A stretch of 64,000 nt of DNA, taken from contig CM048557.1 in the NCBI GenBank assembly GCA_026413225.1, positions 2,108,001 to 2,172,000 on the forward strand. Reading direction: 5' to 3'. Below, in pieces: positions 36,070 through 50,219 of the stretch. Position 1 is the stretch's first letter; every line of letters starts with the position of its first letter. The notes beneath the pieces are model-generated. The model did not search any database. It was not told where the DNA came from and saw only the letters and a list, made by a program, of their open reading frames with translations. The stretch comes from Otis tarda (Eukaryota > Chordata > Aves > Otidiformes > Otididae). Both the position numbers and the translations under genes were made by a program.

Positions 36070-39000
36070 AATATTTTAGGAAGGAATACAGCATAGTAAA
36101 ACCTGTGTGCATTTAGTCCTAAAGAAAGTATAGTACTCATGTAATGGTCACCCAATTAATGCGTTCTTCTTACTTGTCTTTCTGAGAAAGGATTAGTGGC
36201 TGAAATGGTGTAATAGTTATTTAGGGATGGTTGAATAACGTAATGGCATCTAACTACTCAGATGCCTAGTGATGATATTTGTAAGCAAAGCCTCAGATTC
36301 TCCAGCATCCCATCCAGGATAGGAATTTCTGTTTTAAATCCAGGCTGCAGGACATTCTGGCATTTTAGGCAGAAGGTGAGAAGGGTTTCTGAGAGGAACT
36401 ATGCAGCACCTCAGGTGACTGGGATTGTAAAAAGTCCTTCTCTGTCTTGTCACACTTTTTAATGCTTATCCTATAATCAACATGTGTTTTACACACATGT
36501 ATATGTAGGGCTAAGAATAGGTAAGATCCTTTATGAACACATTTATAGATATATATTACTTTCTTACTCAGCTGGCTTGTTACATGTATGCATGTTTTTT
36601 CTTCTCAGCAAAATTTCCCTCGAAATAGTTTACATTACAATCTACAAGGTATTGTTTTAAAAGGTACGTTTGAATACTGTGGTTATGAAACCAGGAGATT
36701 AACGTCATTAGCTCAAGACAGGCACCGTGGAGACAGGTGCCATGCATGTTTCTCCGCGTGGCTCTGCCAATGCACATTAATCTTGATCTGCAACATTCCT
36801 GCTATTCCAGTCCTGCGCCCCTCTTGTGCCAAATTTTATAGTTTGTTTATAGGTATAGCAATGTTTCCATTGAAGCAGAAGTTATTGTAAATACCTTTTA
36901 CTCATTTAAAACGTCTGCTTTTTTACTCTGCTGATATGATCTGTCTTGTTTATGGTGCCTGTTTTGAAGGGAAGGGCCCAGACATGGGGCTGACTAGTAC
37001 TGAAATAGTCCCATGATTGTACATGAAGTGAATGTCTAAAGCAAAGAACCCCGAAGTTAATCATTGCTTACTATGGCTGACTCAGCCTCTCTAATCCTTT
37101 TCCATCCTCAGTCCTTGTCACTGTGCCACTTGACCTGCTTCCTCAGGGCTGGACTGTGCACCTCCACCGTGCATTGCACAGGAATCCAGTCTGGGAAGCG
37201 GAAACAATCTTTGCAAACTTTAGAGGCCAACTCTGCTCAGACCAAACATTGCTGGGGGAAAGGATGATGCTTTTTAGCTCACTGGACATAAAACTTCATA
37301 TCTCAGGAGGTCACTCATCCTTCCCTTCCTGTGCTTGCAACAGAAGTACTTTAAGTAGAGAGGAGTATCCAGTATCAGACAAAATGGATGTTTGTACACA
37401 GGAGTTTTGCCTTCAGGATTGGGAGTAGGGATACAATCTCCTGCCACCACCACACCTATTCTGAATCTACAGAAGGTAATTTTTATTTCCTTTCATCCCT
37501 GGCAAAGGGATAAGGACAGCAGAACCCTGCTGAACAATTGATGTTTGTGCTGCTCTATATTAAGAAGTAATGTTTTTGCATCACTTAGGTTACACAGTTT
37601 AGTATATTCTGTTACCCACAACTTAATCCTTTCAGAATTTTTTCTGCCAGCAAGTGAAATGGAATGATATGTTTTGTTCCTACTTAGCTCACATTGCGTA
37701 CTCCTCCCAAGGAGTGATATGTGCCAAGTACTTATCACAGTAACAAAGTGCAAGTTTGTCATAGACTCTAACTGGACTAGGATGGGCTTTGCAAAACAAT
37801 CCCGTGAGGTGCTATCTAGATTTCTAAAACTTTTTCTCTTTCTTCCCCTGTGTTGGTATTAGCCCCATGCCCTCTACTAGCTCAGATGCAAGAAACAGCC
37901 CTGCAGGAAATGACAATGTGCTACAGCAGTCTCCCCAAGTGAAATGTTGTTGACACTGGAGCATCTACTCTGGTACACAGTGCTAGGCCGCTTGCAACGA
38001 AGATATTACTGGTATAGCTGGGAGCAATGAGACCAAGCTCCTTCTGCACTAACTCTTGCATGCACAGGGGTGAGGAAACAGGTGAGATGGACAGTCCCTT
38101 TCTATGTGGGACGCTGCTATATATTGTATCTGCTGGCATGAGATCTCACCAGGGGCACACAACATACAGATGGGTGTCCTTTGGTATTTTGAAGATTTCA
38201 CTTGACTGCTGCTTGAGACAATGAATGAAATTCAGCAGGGTCATCCTCTTATGCAGAAGGTACCAGGTATTTACACTTTACCAGCAAGGCAAAATAGTGT
38301 ACAGGACCATAAGCCACAAGATCACTTTGCTGGTATTTCCTGTTACAAGCAGTAAAAATGTGTATCTTAGTTCCTTAGAGCATCCAGCTGGTGGTGCCAA
38401 ATAGTAACTGCAAAGGACATTTTTTTTTCCTGAATTTTGAATGCTTGGAATATAAATTGTTTGGATAAAGGCATCTTTATAGTTGTTTCTTAGACTCTTT
38501 AACAATTGTTCTTCTCTCTCTCAGTGAACTCAGCAGGTCAGCTTCTAAAAGTCAACTGTTGTGTGTTTATGCCTCACCCAAAGGGATATAGAAAGCTCAC
38601 TCTGTGCAGGGGGTATAGAAGATGTACATAGATATACATGGATGATAGGCAGTGGAGGATCAGGTCCAGGGCATTTTGGCCTGAAGTAATATGTTTATTA
38701 CTTCATAAATCATAGTAAACCTTAAAAACATACACACCTGTTTTCTTTGGTGGTATCTCTGTACTTAGCATTTATAGAACTGATCTGATGTACTGTTCAG
38801 GATCTTTAACACATTTATTATGGCTGTTGACGAGTCAGCTTGTGACCTTCTTTTTCTGTGAAGTTCAGTAGTTAAAAGTATTTGGCTTGGAAGAAGATAC
38901 CTGCTTTCAAATTTAAAAAGAGAGGCAAGGGGGAAGTGGTAAAGGAACACTGTGTTATGTTTCATTAGCCGAACAGTGACCTATAAAATGTTCTGGTGAG

Positions 39001-42000
39001 AACAGAAAATGTAATGCACCGATGACTGCAGCCACAGTTTGTTTTCATTCTTTTTGATATTTGATTATAAAGGTTAGAGCAGGGGAAAGGGAGTGCTAAC
39101 CTGAAGTTCTAGCTTTCCTATGGCTCCCTGCCGTGCTGGTGCTGATTTGAAAGGGTCAGGTTCGTTGCTGGCAGGCGGGAGGCAATGAGGAATACACCCC
39201 AGGAAGGCCAGTTTTTACAACAGGGTCATAGATATGGTTGTTTTAGCAAGTGTTTTGCCCTGTTCTGGAGGGTGCCCTCTGTCCCCTTGGGCCTCCTGCT
39301 TCCCACTGAGAGAGATTGCGACAGACTGCTGCTTGCACAAGACATAGGTTTTGCTGAGATAAGCTGAGCAGATGGCAGAGTGCGAGTATGACCAGTCGGG
39401 GCGGGGAAAGTATCAGAGAGGTGAGTCAGGCAGAGAGAGGCATGTGGAGAATGGCACGACTAAATCATGCTTCCTTCACTTGGACTCCAGAACTGGTGGA
39501 CTCATGAACAATGCAATTCATCCATGCACCGTGACAGCCATCTTCCAGAGCATAATACTCAGATCTTTGGTCACTGAAAGAAAGCAAGTACATGTTATAT
39601 GCCGAGAGAACACTGGGGAGGACCTGGCTCCAGAGGAATCTGCCTAAGTTGTCCACTTTTCCACATTTCCATTTATCAAAATGATTCCTTAATTTGGTTT
39701 CAAGCACTTCAGTACACACATTTATGGTAAAATCATGATATGAGAAGGAATATTAATTGTATAGTCAAGAAAAAAATTATGCATAGTCTCTAGTGCAGTA
39801 AAATCAATCAGTGTGATTGATTCGTTCACTATTTTAAAATACACTGTGGACTACAAGTGTTAGACGAACAGCTCACTGTTCTGAGACCTTGTGTCCAACA
39901 AGTATGACTTTGTCTGTGTTGTTTTGCTCTGCTGAAGTATACCTCATGAAATCTGAAGTATTCCCCTTGCAACTGTGGAGGTTACTGATTTACTCAGACT
40001 CATTAAGAAAACTAAATCCTCTTCAAATAACTATATCCAGTCATTCTGCAACTGTTTTGAAACACAACGGCTGCACTCTACCCCCAGTTGCTCTTGTGAA
40101 ATCCTGCTGTAGTGAAATGCAGGCTATGTGCGAGGACGGGCCTGGACTACAGCCTGTTCATACCAGCTGAGCAGTTACAGCGCCCGTTTACAGCATTTCT
40201 TCAGGGAAGCGGGCAGCCCATTTAAAATCCCCAAGGTATCAGTTGTTCTTGTCTCCACAGTACCTTGAATCTGCCTTACAAGAATGGCTTGAGGTGCAGC
40301 AATGCAACAAATACGGAACAAATGCTGCCATCTTTTACATCCACATAAACAATGAACATGTTTGAGTGCAGAGAGATAAAAAAGCAATCACTGGTTAAGC
40401 TCTAGTTGCTTACGCCTGGGTTGCGTGACTACAACTAAGAACAGAATGTAGCTGATTGTCCTTATGTGTATGTACAGTCATGTAGCATTTGATGAAATCA
40501 GGAGGATAAATTGTACCATTGATGGAATTTCTCAAGCTACGTACATGCTGCCTTTTCTCCTGGGTGTTTAGTTAAATGAGGTTTTCCCTTTCCTGCAGGC
40601 AAGCAAATTGTTTTCTTTCTCCTTTTGATGTCTCAGGACTCTGGTTTTTAGCCTGCCTGTCTTACCTTAATTCCTTTTGATAAAAGAGCCCTTTTATCAT
40701 GCATGCTAAAATTGTTGGATAGGTCTATTTGACATGCCATGATGAAACTACATAAGCAGCTTTTTAAATGTCACATATCACTTCGTTTTTCCATGTATCT
40801 CATCACTAGATTTCACAATATCAGGAGTGTCATGATTTTTGGTGGTTTTTGTTGAGCTCCAGCTTCTGGATTTTTTTCCTTAAAATAAGGAAATAAGGAA
40901 ATAATTTTCATGTTACCATGAAAATAGCTTACATATCAAGCTCTTGTGGTTGCAGAAAAGCACTTAATAACCTGCTCAGTTGTACATGAAAAGCAAATTA
41001 AAAGCATATATATTGTGAAAAACCTTCTGATTGGAGGGCCTGAGCTGTGATTGTGGAATGCTTGGGACTGGTGATATTTCATACCAAGTTGTTTGTTGTT
41101 TATTAGCAAATAAGAAAAAGGACAGGATTTCTCTACTGGAGAATTTCAGACCAGGAATTCAATGGCTATTTAGTCACACTTACTGACTGTGCTGTCTTAG
41201 GCACATGGTAGTTTTCAAGACATCTAGAAATGTTACCAATAATTTAGCCAATTACTATAAAAATGAAATCTATTTTTATGGGCTGGTCAGCTTATCTCCT
41301 GCTTATGAGTTTTTCTAAAGCCCTGGTTTAGAGCTACTTAATAGGTGTGGGAAACCTCTGCATCGAACATTGTATTTTAAGGAGTGACTAGAAAAAAAAA
41401 TATTTGTAAAACTTTCCTAAGATAAAATTTGTTATTAGATATAGAATTGTAAAGAAAATCGCAACTTTCAAGGTTTTATTCTTACCAGGCTGTTGTGTGG
41501 CTTAGAAGCAGCAGCCTATTTTTGTACCCTGTCACTTTTATTTAAGCAAATAAATTAGCATTCAAATTTCCTGCCTAATTAACAGTGTTTTATTTAGTAA
41601 ACAAAGGTAGCATCTCCTTTGACTCTTCAGTCAGAAAGTATAGAAATATGCTGTAATTAGTATCTTGATTTTTTTTGTCTAAACTGAATTTTAGAAACTT
41701 GTTTAAAATATTGGAAAAAGACCACTATAAGCCTTCAGTCTGCAAGGATTTAAGCACATATGGGATCTTGATGAACTCTAATAATGTCATTTAGAAATTA
41801 CAATTCTTTTATTATATTATTACTTATTTTCTGCATTTAGCCACTGCTACTGTATTTGTGATTTGTGTAGCTTTTCAACACCTTAAGATTAATGCTTTTA
41901 AAATTACTTTCAAGCAAAGTTTTGTTCAAAACCTTGAATTTTGCAGCAGACATCCTGTAATGATAGAGGGGGAGTTTTATTTGTTTATCAGGAGTGAAAT

Positions 42001-44110
42001 TGATATTCAAGCACAGAAGACGCATTTAGCTGTGAATTTGCTGTGGAAGCTACTCTCTGACAGCAGGGACATGCTGTTGTAAAATAGTTTGCATTTCATA
42101 ACCTCAGTTTTACAGGCATCGTATCACTGCAGCGTATAAAAAAAATTTGACCCATTATGCAACTGTTAGAAATGAACTATAAAGAATAATAGGAAGTAAT
42201 AACTTCTAAAGATACCAAATGTTTCTATCACCAGTGAAAGTATTTTTTACATACGATTTATAAAACAGATGGATTTATTTTATAAATAAAAGACAGATTC
42301 TGCACAAAATTAGATTCTTGGTAACATGCTAAAGATTTTTTCTTTATAGATGTAATACTTGCACTGTTCAGTATTTGAATACTTATACATAATTTTCAGA
42401 TAGGCAGAAATTTCTGAATTTACCATTCATGCTCCAGTCTTGCCCAGTCTTTTTTCCAATAGTATCTGAATCATAATTGTACACTGATCTACAAAACCAG
42501 CAGTAATCACTGTTGGTTTTGTTCTGGTCTTATTTTCTTCATAATGAATAAGTAAAATATATATGAAATAACTGGCATTCATTCTTCATGTACAAATTGA
42601 GTAAACCCAATGCCATGTCCCAGTAGTTGTCTTCCTCCTCTTTTATTTCCAGAACACTCTGTTTTTCTGAGAGTGTTTATTCCTAAAATATTATATGATT
42701 TTATCTCTGTGAGGGAAGATCTGTAAGCAACAGGGCAGAGGCTTTCTAACATGAAACTAAACATAGCAGGGCTCCAGCAGATCTCCAGGTAGAAACACTC
42801 ATGGAGAATTTGATAATCTTTTAAAATTATCCAGTATCAGACCTAGCAGTGACCAAGAAAATGCTTCTCACCTGACACATCTGTAGTCTGCCTGATAATT
42901 TAGAACATATTTTGTTTGGACACCTCTTTTTCTCTTCTCCTCCCCTGAAAAACCATACAAAACTTGTTCAAGAAATGCAACTATTTTCCCTCAAATTAAA
43001 CCTCCAGTGCTTTACACAGAAGGTAGGATGCCAAATCCACAGCCAAAATTTTTGAGTGGCAAGGGCAGGGTAGGCTAGCTCAGCTGAGGACTATAAACAC
43101 TCATTGCCTAGCTTTCAAATTAAAGAGTAGCTTCTCTCTTTCAGCTCTCCTATTTCTAACCTTATCTTGGTTATTGTCATTACAGGTTAAAGCCTCACAG
43201 CATTTGCACTCTGAGGTATCCAGGTAGGTATCCTGTTTGGAGGATGAAGGTTAAAAAGAAAAAGGAGGCTTAGAAACAGAGAAGGGAAAATATTAAAATA
43301 GGCATTGGGTCACAGGAGATTGCAGAATACTTGTGTTAGAAGACAGACTGCTACAGGCCAGGTCCCTGTCTTTTGCAGATGTACTTAGCTTTGCATGCTG
43401 ATTAAAATCCTTTGAAGCTGATAGGACTGAATAGTTGTGGGTGAATTTAACCTCATATATAAGTCCTCAAATGCTCATATTCCAATTATCTAGCAGAAGC
43501 CTCCCTCACTTTTTTCCTTGTTTCTGTTGTATCCTTGATAGATATAACTAAAGCTGGAATTTGTCAAATGTTCTAGTTCTGACCCTATTCTTCCAACATC
43601 CCATTTTACTACTCACATGATAAAGTTATTTGTAAATGTTAAATCTTTGCAGGATTATGATCTAAAGGAGTATTAAAGCTTGATCCAGCTACTTCAGAGG
43701 CCTGCCGTAGATTATGGTGATCAGTGTATCAGAGCCATACTAAAGGGATTAAGATGCTGGCAGTGCTTACTGGAGATACAGTTTTCCTAAAAGCGCAGTT
43801 CAGCAGTCTAGTATTGACACATCCAGAGCATGTGATACAACAGTGCACACAATGTAGTGTATCTCACCGTACTTAGGCTAACATAACTCTGATGGTTTAC
43901 AGTGGCTCCAGTAGCCTTCACTTTATTTATGCTTTCATAATCCAAATGCTTAGCAGTGTAAATATTTCCTCTGTGTGGCTATACACAGAGAGATGTATTT
44001 ACTTATATTATATGTGAGCCTATGTGGAGTCTCACATATGGAGAAGCAAAGGTTTCTGCTAGTGTCTGCCTGAGATGAGTGGGTTACCTGCTGCAGCAAC
44101 GTCAGGCAGG

Positions 44111-44170
44111 CTGCCATGGCCCTGTCCCAAGGACTCTGCCATGGCCCTGTCCCAAGGACTCTGCCATGCC
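44111..44170 (+). repeat. 25-bp minisatellite, 2.4 copies
   Basis: The unit CTGCCATGGCCCTGTCCCAA plus GGACT is present twice, identically, at 44111-44135 and 44136-44160. The partial third copy starts CTGCCATGCC. GC-rich against an AT-rich background. The surrounding short open frame (44079-44276) gains its length from this repeat and is not a supported gene. Confidence 0.85.
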
Positions 44171-44558
44171 CAGAGCTCTGCAGGAGACTAAGCCTTTCCT
44201 TAGGGAGGGCAGCACTGCAGAAGTAGAATTACACTTTATAGCACTTCAGGAGCTTGGATCTATTAGGCTTTTGTAAAAAATAAAGGAAGAAAATGTTAGA
44301 ACCCTTTTCCCACTGCTGGTACAGAAATATACAGAAATATTCTGGGGTCTTCTCCTTTCCTCCATCCATTGTATCCTTCCATTTTACTTCTTTGCCTCCC
44401 CTGTATCAGGAGAAACTTCCCTTTATTTCACAGATGTGGCAAGCAGGACTGGGGAGATGACACAGGGAGAGATTTGGAACTTTCTTCTTTCACCGGCTGG
44501 CAGGAGATATAGTCTATAGAGAATTGCTGAAATGTTAACCAGGTGATTGAAGATAGGC

Positions 44559-44579
44559 AAAAAAAAAAAAAAAAAAAAA
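44559..44579 (+). repeat. Poly-A run, 21 A
   Basis: Uninterrupted A run. No retrotransposed sequence or target duplication is recognised beside it. Confidence 0.8.
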
Positions 44580-45084
44580 TGTTGTGATGAGTCTGTATGT
44601 GAGAAATCTGCTAATGAACCAGAAAGGCTGGAGGCCCAGTAAAAGCAGGCAAGGTGCTAGACTGGGAGACTTTATGTACCAAAAAAAAAAGGTATTTATT
44701 TTTCTCCACATGGTTTGCAATTTGTCTCAGGACTACAGAAATTTTGTTGTCTTGTCTGATGTGATGATAGTGCTGTTATCATGTGTTCTAGGGACATTCC
44801 ATCCAAGCAGCTTTGCACCCATCACAAACACACATTAGTTTTGCTTGGAACACTAGGGGAAAAAAAAAGAAAAAAGTATTATCCCTTCTATTTTGTGGTG
44901 AAGGGGATGAGGGTCTGTGATGTAGCTGTGCCACATGGACATGGAAAATGTATTGCAGCCAGAATCCAAGTTCCCTTGCCGGATCTGAGCGTCTAGCTTA
45001 AGAATACTTCCTTTCTCATTATGTGACATTATCAAGGACAAACTGATATTAAATGGTATAAAATCACCGTTCATGCATAATACC

Positions 45085-45285
45085 TTTCATCTCAGGATTT
45101 CAAAGCACTTTACAATCATTAATCTGTACCTCTTAACCCAGTAATCACATGAGTAAGGTCTTCCTCACACAGCACAAGCCTTTCTAAATACTTTCACATC
45201 CTGTTGAAGATGAAAGGAGAAGCAGCCAAGTTCACCCACCCAGACAGGAACTGGAATTAAAACTCAGTACATCTGCTCTCCAAAA
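45085..45285. repeat. Ancient interspersed repeat, MIR/L3-like
   Basis: The segment TTTCAAAGCACTTTACAATC, followed by ATTAATCTGTACCTC and, further on, AGTTCACCCACCCAGACAGG and AACTGGAATTAAAACTCAG, resembles the tail common to MIR-type SINEs and L3/CR1-like LINEs in amniotes: a CTTTACAA-CATTAA block, a cluster of CACACAGC-type words, then a region reading as (A)GAACTGGAATT-AAACTCAG. Highly diverged. Family assignment is from memory of the pattern, not an alignment. Confidence 0.45.
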
Positions 45286-46339
45286 GCATCTTTCTTCCTT
45301 TCAAATGCAGCTACAGATCCCACAGTCCAAATAAATATTGAGAGATAGGTGGTTTTGGTGCATATCTGAAACCTGACACTGTTTGGTTTAAATTTAGGGT
45401 CTTCAGCTGACACAGGTCTGTTTTGTTGCTTTCTAGAGAAAAAAAATTCTGTCATGTCATGCATGCAATCACAGCTGGTTGGTTCGTCTGTTTTACAAAT
45501 GGCTTTCTTCACAACCTGGATTTTGTTCAATACACGTTACCAATTCTGGCATATTGGTCAGCAGTGCTTGAGACAAGAAGAATACTTACACAGATGAATA
45601 GTCTTCTCCCATGTGAATAACTGTAGTGACTTCTAATTCACTCAGTCACTCTGTATAAAGTATAGAAACAAAATCTATCAATAGGACAAGCACATAGCTT
45701 AACCCAGAAAAAAGCTTTCAGAATATTAACTGCAAGTTACTGTAAGATTTAAATTCTTCATAAAAGACAAAATATTTTCAAAATAAAATGTTATTTGTCA
45801 TGCTTTGTGTTCTGATTTTTCCCCTGCTTGTGTTTTATGGTCATACTTGTTTGTTCCAGGGTGAATGGGCTTAGGGCCAGCATAAACCTGGACTTACTGT
45901 CCCAGAGTCAAGGGTGTCAACTCTGTGAATGAAATTGTTTCTTCTGATTGATCTAATTCTACCATAGAAATCCATAATATCAGGTTTTGGTCGCTTGCAT
46001 AGCTAATACACATGATCCAGTACAGGCTTTCGCTACATTTTTCTGCCAAGTCTTGGCCATCTTTGTGCTTGTTTCTTATGACCAAAAAGTTCCCTGTTTG
46101 ATATTATTTATCTTTAGAAGGAGGAGGGTTGGCAACAACTCATTACCAGAAAAAAAGTTGGTGCTACGGCCTTCTAAATATAACCACTTACTGAATTTAC
46201 TGATTTTATTTTTTTCTTTATATGGAATTACTTTTCAGCTACTGTCTCCTTTTGGATTCAGGCTGTTGTGTTACTTTTGAGTTTTCCCATTCAAGAACAG
46301 TATTTCAAGTATTTGAACGTTTTCTTTTTACCATTTGTA

Positions 46340-46475
46340 GAAGCACGCTAGGCTTTGACTCTATCACTACCTGGGATGTTTTGAAACTTGCCCACACCTT
46401 TATTTACTGCGGACTGGATTACTGTGATTGCTGCCAAACTTCCTGCCCAGACACTGCTATTAAAAGGTTTTGTTA
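46340..46475 (+). pseudogene. Ancient LINE reverse-transcriptase fossil
   Basis: An open frame (46222-46476, 84 codons) contains, at about 46381-46473, the peptide LKLAHTFIYCGLDYCDCC and then PDTAIKR. This matches the LVHAFVTSRLDYCNSLL...IKRLQ block found after the catalytic motifs in L2/CR1-type LINE reverse transcriptases, with spacing preserved. The DNA is not close to the avian CR1 copies nearby, so it is an older element. Upstream and downstream domains cannot be followed. Confidence 0.45.
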
Positions 46476-49400
46476 GAGTCAATATCTTAAGAGCAGAACT
46501 TTATCATCTTTTTAAACTTTCAAATCACATTATTCTGTTATTGATTCTTTGCATTGTGTGACAATGTGTCCCTCTTGATTCCTATTTAATTGGTTGTATA
46601 TACAAAGGTATATTTACAGCTTTGATTATAATGCAATAATTCACAGAATATAGCTGGGATGGTTAAAGAATTTTTTAATCAAGTAGCATTTTTACCAAAC
46701 TGTAGGATACAATGGACTAAAAATAGATGATGTACCAATATTTAACCTGGGAAAAGGTATGGATCATGAACTTCAGAGTAGTTACTCTAAGACTACTAGA
46801 GGCAAAATCAGACAAAATGAGATGGGTTACAATAAGAAAAAAAAAATTGATGGTAACATAATTTATAACCAGTTGACAGACATAGTTTTATGGCTGATAG
46901 AGCTTGACAATGGACATGTAATGTGCATTTGTAAGTGTGGCTAATAAACATACCTATGTTGATCTAATATATGATTCAATCATCCTAAGGACATTGGAGA
47001 CTCTGATTTAAAAAAAAAGAGAGAGAGAAATGCAATATTAAATAGCTAGTTAATTGATATCCTGAAGAAGTGATTATAAGAGAAGATTAGTTAGCTTGAA
47101 TTATTTCTGTTACTCCCAAGAATTTGTTCTTCCTCTGGTGAAATGCTATGTTTCTATCAGAGTCAACACGGAAAATGCTGACGACTCCAAGTCACTTACA
47201 AAACCTGACCTGAATAATTTGATAAGGCATGATCACTTGAATAAGATGTGTTTCAATATTAACAACTAGTGCTTATAGAAGAAGAGTCTAACAAAGGCTA
47301 ATTTATTTGTTTAATCCAAGAGTTAGCATTTATCACAGCCCACAAGTAAAGGAAAGGTGATTGTCAGTTCTATAATCAAGCAGAAGAAACACCCTAAATT
47401 TGGAAGCAGAAACTAGATACATTCAAGCCACAAATAACCTGCAGCAGCAGGTTTTTTATTCTGAGGCAAGCTAGTTCTTGGTGCAATCTTCTTTGGTATG
47501 CAGAAGCTGCTTTAATACTTGAGCCTTTTTAATGAAGACTAAAATATTTTTAAAATGGGTACTACAATGCAAGGAGAAAATATATGGTTGAAAATTAACA
47601 GCCTGTGTTAGATAGGAAGTCAAGTTAAATGAAGATAAAGTTCCTCAGGTCTTAATCTTTATATATATCTCCTTTGAATCCTATTTTCCTTCTGATTACT
47701 AGTAACCTCTGCTATCAAGGGTATATTCAACATGTGTTGAAACAGTAGAAGACGTGGCTCCACTCCTGTATTTTCTATTTCCATGTACGCATACAACAAT
47801 TCACACAGAAGTTTATCAAAACCAGCAAAAGTAATGAATGGTTTTAAAATAAGGCAATACTTGGAGTGCTTTAATGTTCAGTTTCAGTAAAAAGCATGAC
47901 TTAAGATTATCCATTTACTTTGCATGACAATGGCATTATTGTCAGATGAGGTGCTGTATCTGAGGAGCAGTAACTCCTAGCCGACAGGATATGACTGAAC
48001 TTAGAAATCACTTATCCCTTGCTATCTACAGCCTTACCTTTTTGTCATGTGTGAGCGTTCCTGAAAGAGCAGTGAAAAATATAGTTATAATTTGTTGCAA
48101 GAAATTATTTTCTTATCACCCAGGTGCAGATCTGATGCTGCACCACTGAAGTCAGTGGAAGTGGGATGAAGGGAAATGGGTGTCAGTCTTGTGAACTTTT
48201 TGTATGTGCAAAAATGTGCTCATGCTGCATCCCTTCAGGTTAGGAGACAGAGTTCCCTTTGGAGCTAGGGAGATGTTTTCACAGCCAAGTTAGGGAAGAA
48301 GCTTTAATCTGACTTGTCACTTTGGGAATTCTTATCTCCCTCCTGAGTAAATCAGCAGTTTACGGTGACAAGTTTCCCAATTTACTACCTAGGTAAGAGC
48401 CTCTGAGTATATGGTGTTGGTGCTTCTTTTGGAACTATTTCTCATATAATTGACAGATTCTTGCTTCTTGAGCACTTCTTAACCAAAGGCCAACTAATAT
48501 ATTACTCCTTGGTGAGTGTGTGGTTTTATTGTTCTGTCTGACAGGGTATATATCAATAGTAGTTTGTTGTGTTTCTTAATTTGCCTTGTCTTGATGAAGT
48601 TTGCTTTTGTGACCTCCCTGGAAAGGTACATTGAATTACCTGTGGATAGGATGTGACCAAGCTGAACTCCAGCTGGTTTGCTCTTCGCTTCCACTCCTGA
48701 ATCAGAGTAGGGGGGAAGGTGGAAGGGAGAGACTGAGCAAGTTACCATCCACAGAAGAGAGTGAAGGAGTTGTTTAAGAACACAATACAAACAGGGGCCT
48801 TGGAAGTAATGCTAGTGCCCGGTATGAGTGTACTTTTTGTTCTGTACTGTATACATTTCATTTCACTCCTAAAATCTAATCTAAAAACTGTATTTGCATA
48901 ATTAATTTTTGTTAAAGAAAAGGTACACTGTTGAACTGTTTAATTATATTTTGGCTGACTTGCATGTATTTTCAAATCCTTATTTCCTAGTAACTTTAAA
49001 GGAGATGTAGTTTGCCAAGATCTCTGTTTAATTATTTCACCTATATTTATGTGGGAAGTATTTTTTTCATCTAATTTCCTCCCTCTTTTCCCTCTTCTTC
49101 CCTTCTTCTTTCCCTCTTTCAGCTCTGTTGCAGAACACAGCGGCAGGCATTCAGAGTTAGGCAGTTGTCCAAATATATTTTAAAACAAAATTTTAAATCA
49201 AAGCTTCTTGCAGCTATAGGGCGAGGGTCACCCATGTTCCTGGGTCAGCGGGAAAACTTGTGGTGACGTTGCAGACCCCACTCTCTCTTCTCTCCCAGTA
49301 AATATATGCATAATGTAGAGCTATTAAAAATGTTTGTTTTTCAGGAGAAGTCAAGGTTACCTTGTCCTTTACAGGACCAGTTAAAAGGACTTTGTCTCAG

Positions 49401-50199
49401 AGGCATATCTGACCTAAGAACCTTAATTTTTTTCCTGATTACAGCAAAGACTTAGCAAAGCATGCCTAGATTTTGCAGTGTTGACAAGCAACTTCATTAT
49501 TACCATAATAATAACACTTGATATCAGAGGCAGAGAAATGTGGAACCTGAAATGGATTCGGAGATGGGAGAGATCATGGCATTTTGCAGCTACTGAGATA
49601 TACAAAGCTTTTGTATATCTCACATGTAAGTGAACCCAGAGTAAGCCTGTAATGATGTAGAAAGGTAGATACTTTGAACAAAACTTGAAGTAGAAATACA
49701 TGTTAATACATTTGAAGCTGCATTTGTAGCTGCACACATTCTAGCATTTTGATTTTTTTCCCTGATGTTTCTATGGTAGTTATCCTGGTATGTTTTTCAG
49801 CTGCTTTTGAGTCACTTGCTGTACGGCTGGCTGTGAAAGTGAGAGCACATCTTCTGCAGACAAAAGGCCAGCAAAGATAGTGTTGGAATGTGACCTCGGA
49901 CATTTATCAAAATGACATTGTCTGTCAGATGATATGGCATTCTTATTTTTCCAACCACTTTTGGCATGGAATCAAGTCAGTTCAGGATGGGGGCATATAT
50001 TGCCTGCCATGCAAACAGCCATAAATGGCATATTAAGACTCTTAGTATGAAGTTAGCTTAGTTAGTATGAAATAGGTTTCATTTCAAAAGCCCTTTCTTG
50101 TGCGTAGATATTTAACATATTCCTCTGTCACTTCCAACCTGTTTTAAAAGTCTGCTTGAAAGAAACCACTGAGATTAGAGAAAGACTGGTTATTCTCTC

Positions 50200-50219
50200 A
50201 AAAAAAAAAAAAAAAAAAA
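50200..50219 (+). repeat. Poly-A run, 20 A
   Basis: Uninterrupted A run following TTATTCTCTC. No identifiable retrocopy upstream. Confidence 0.8.
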
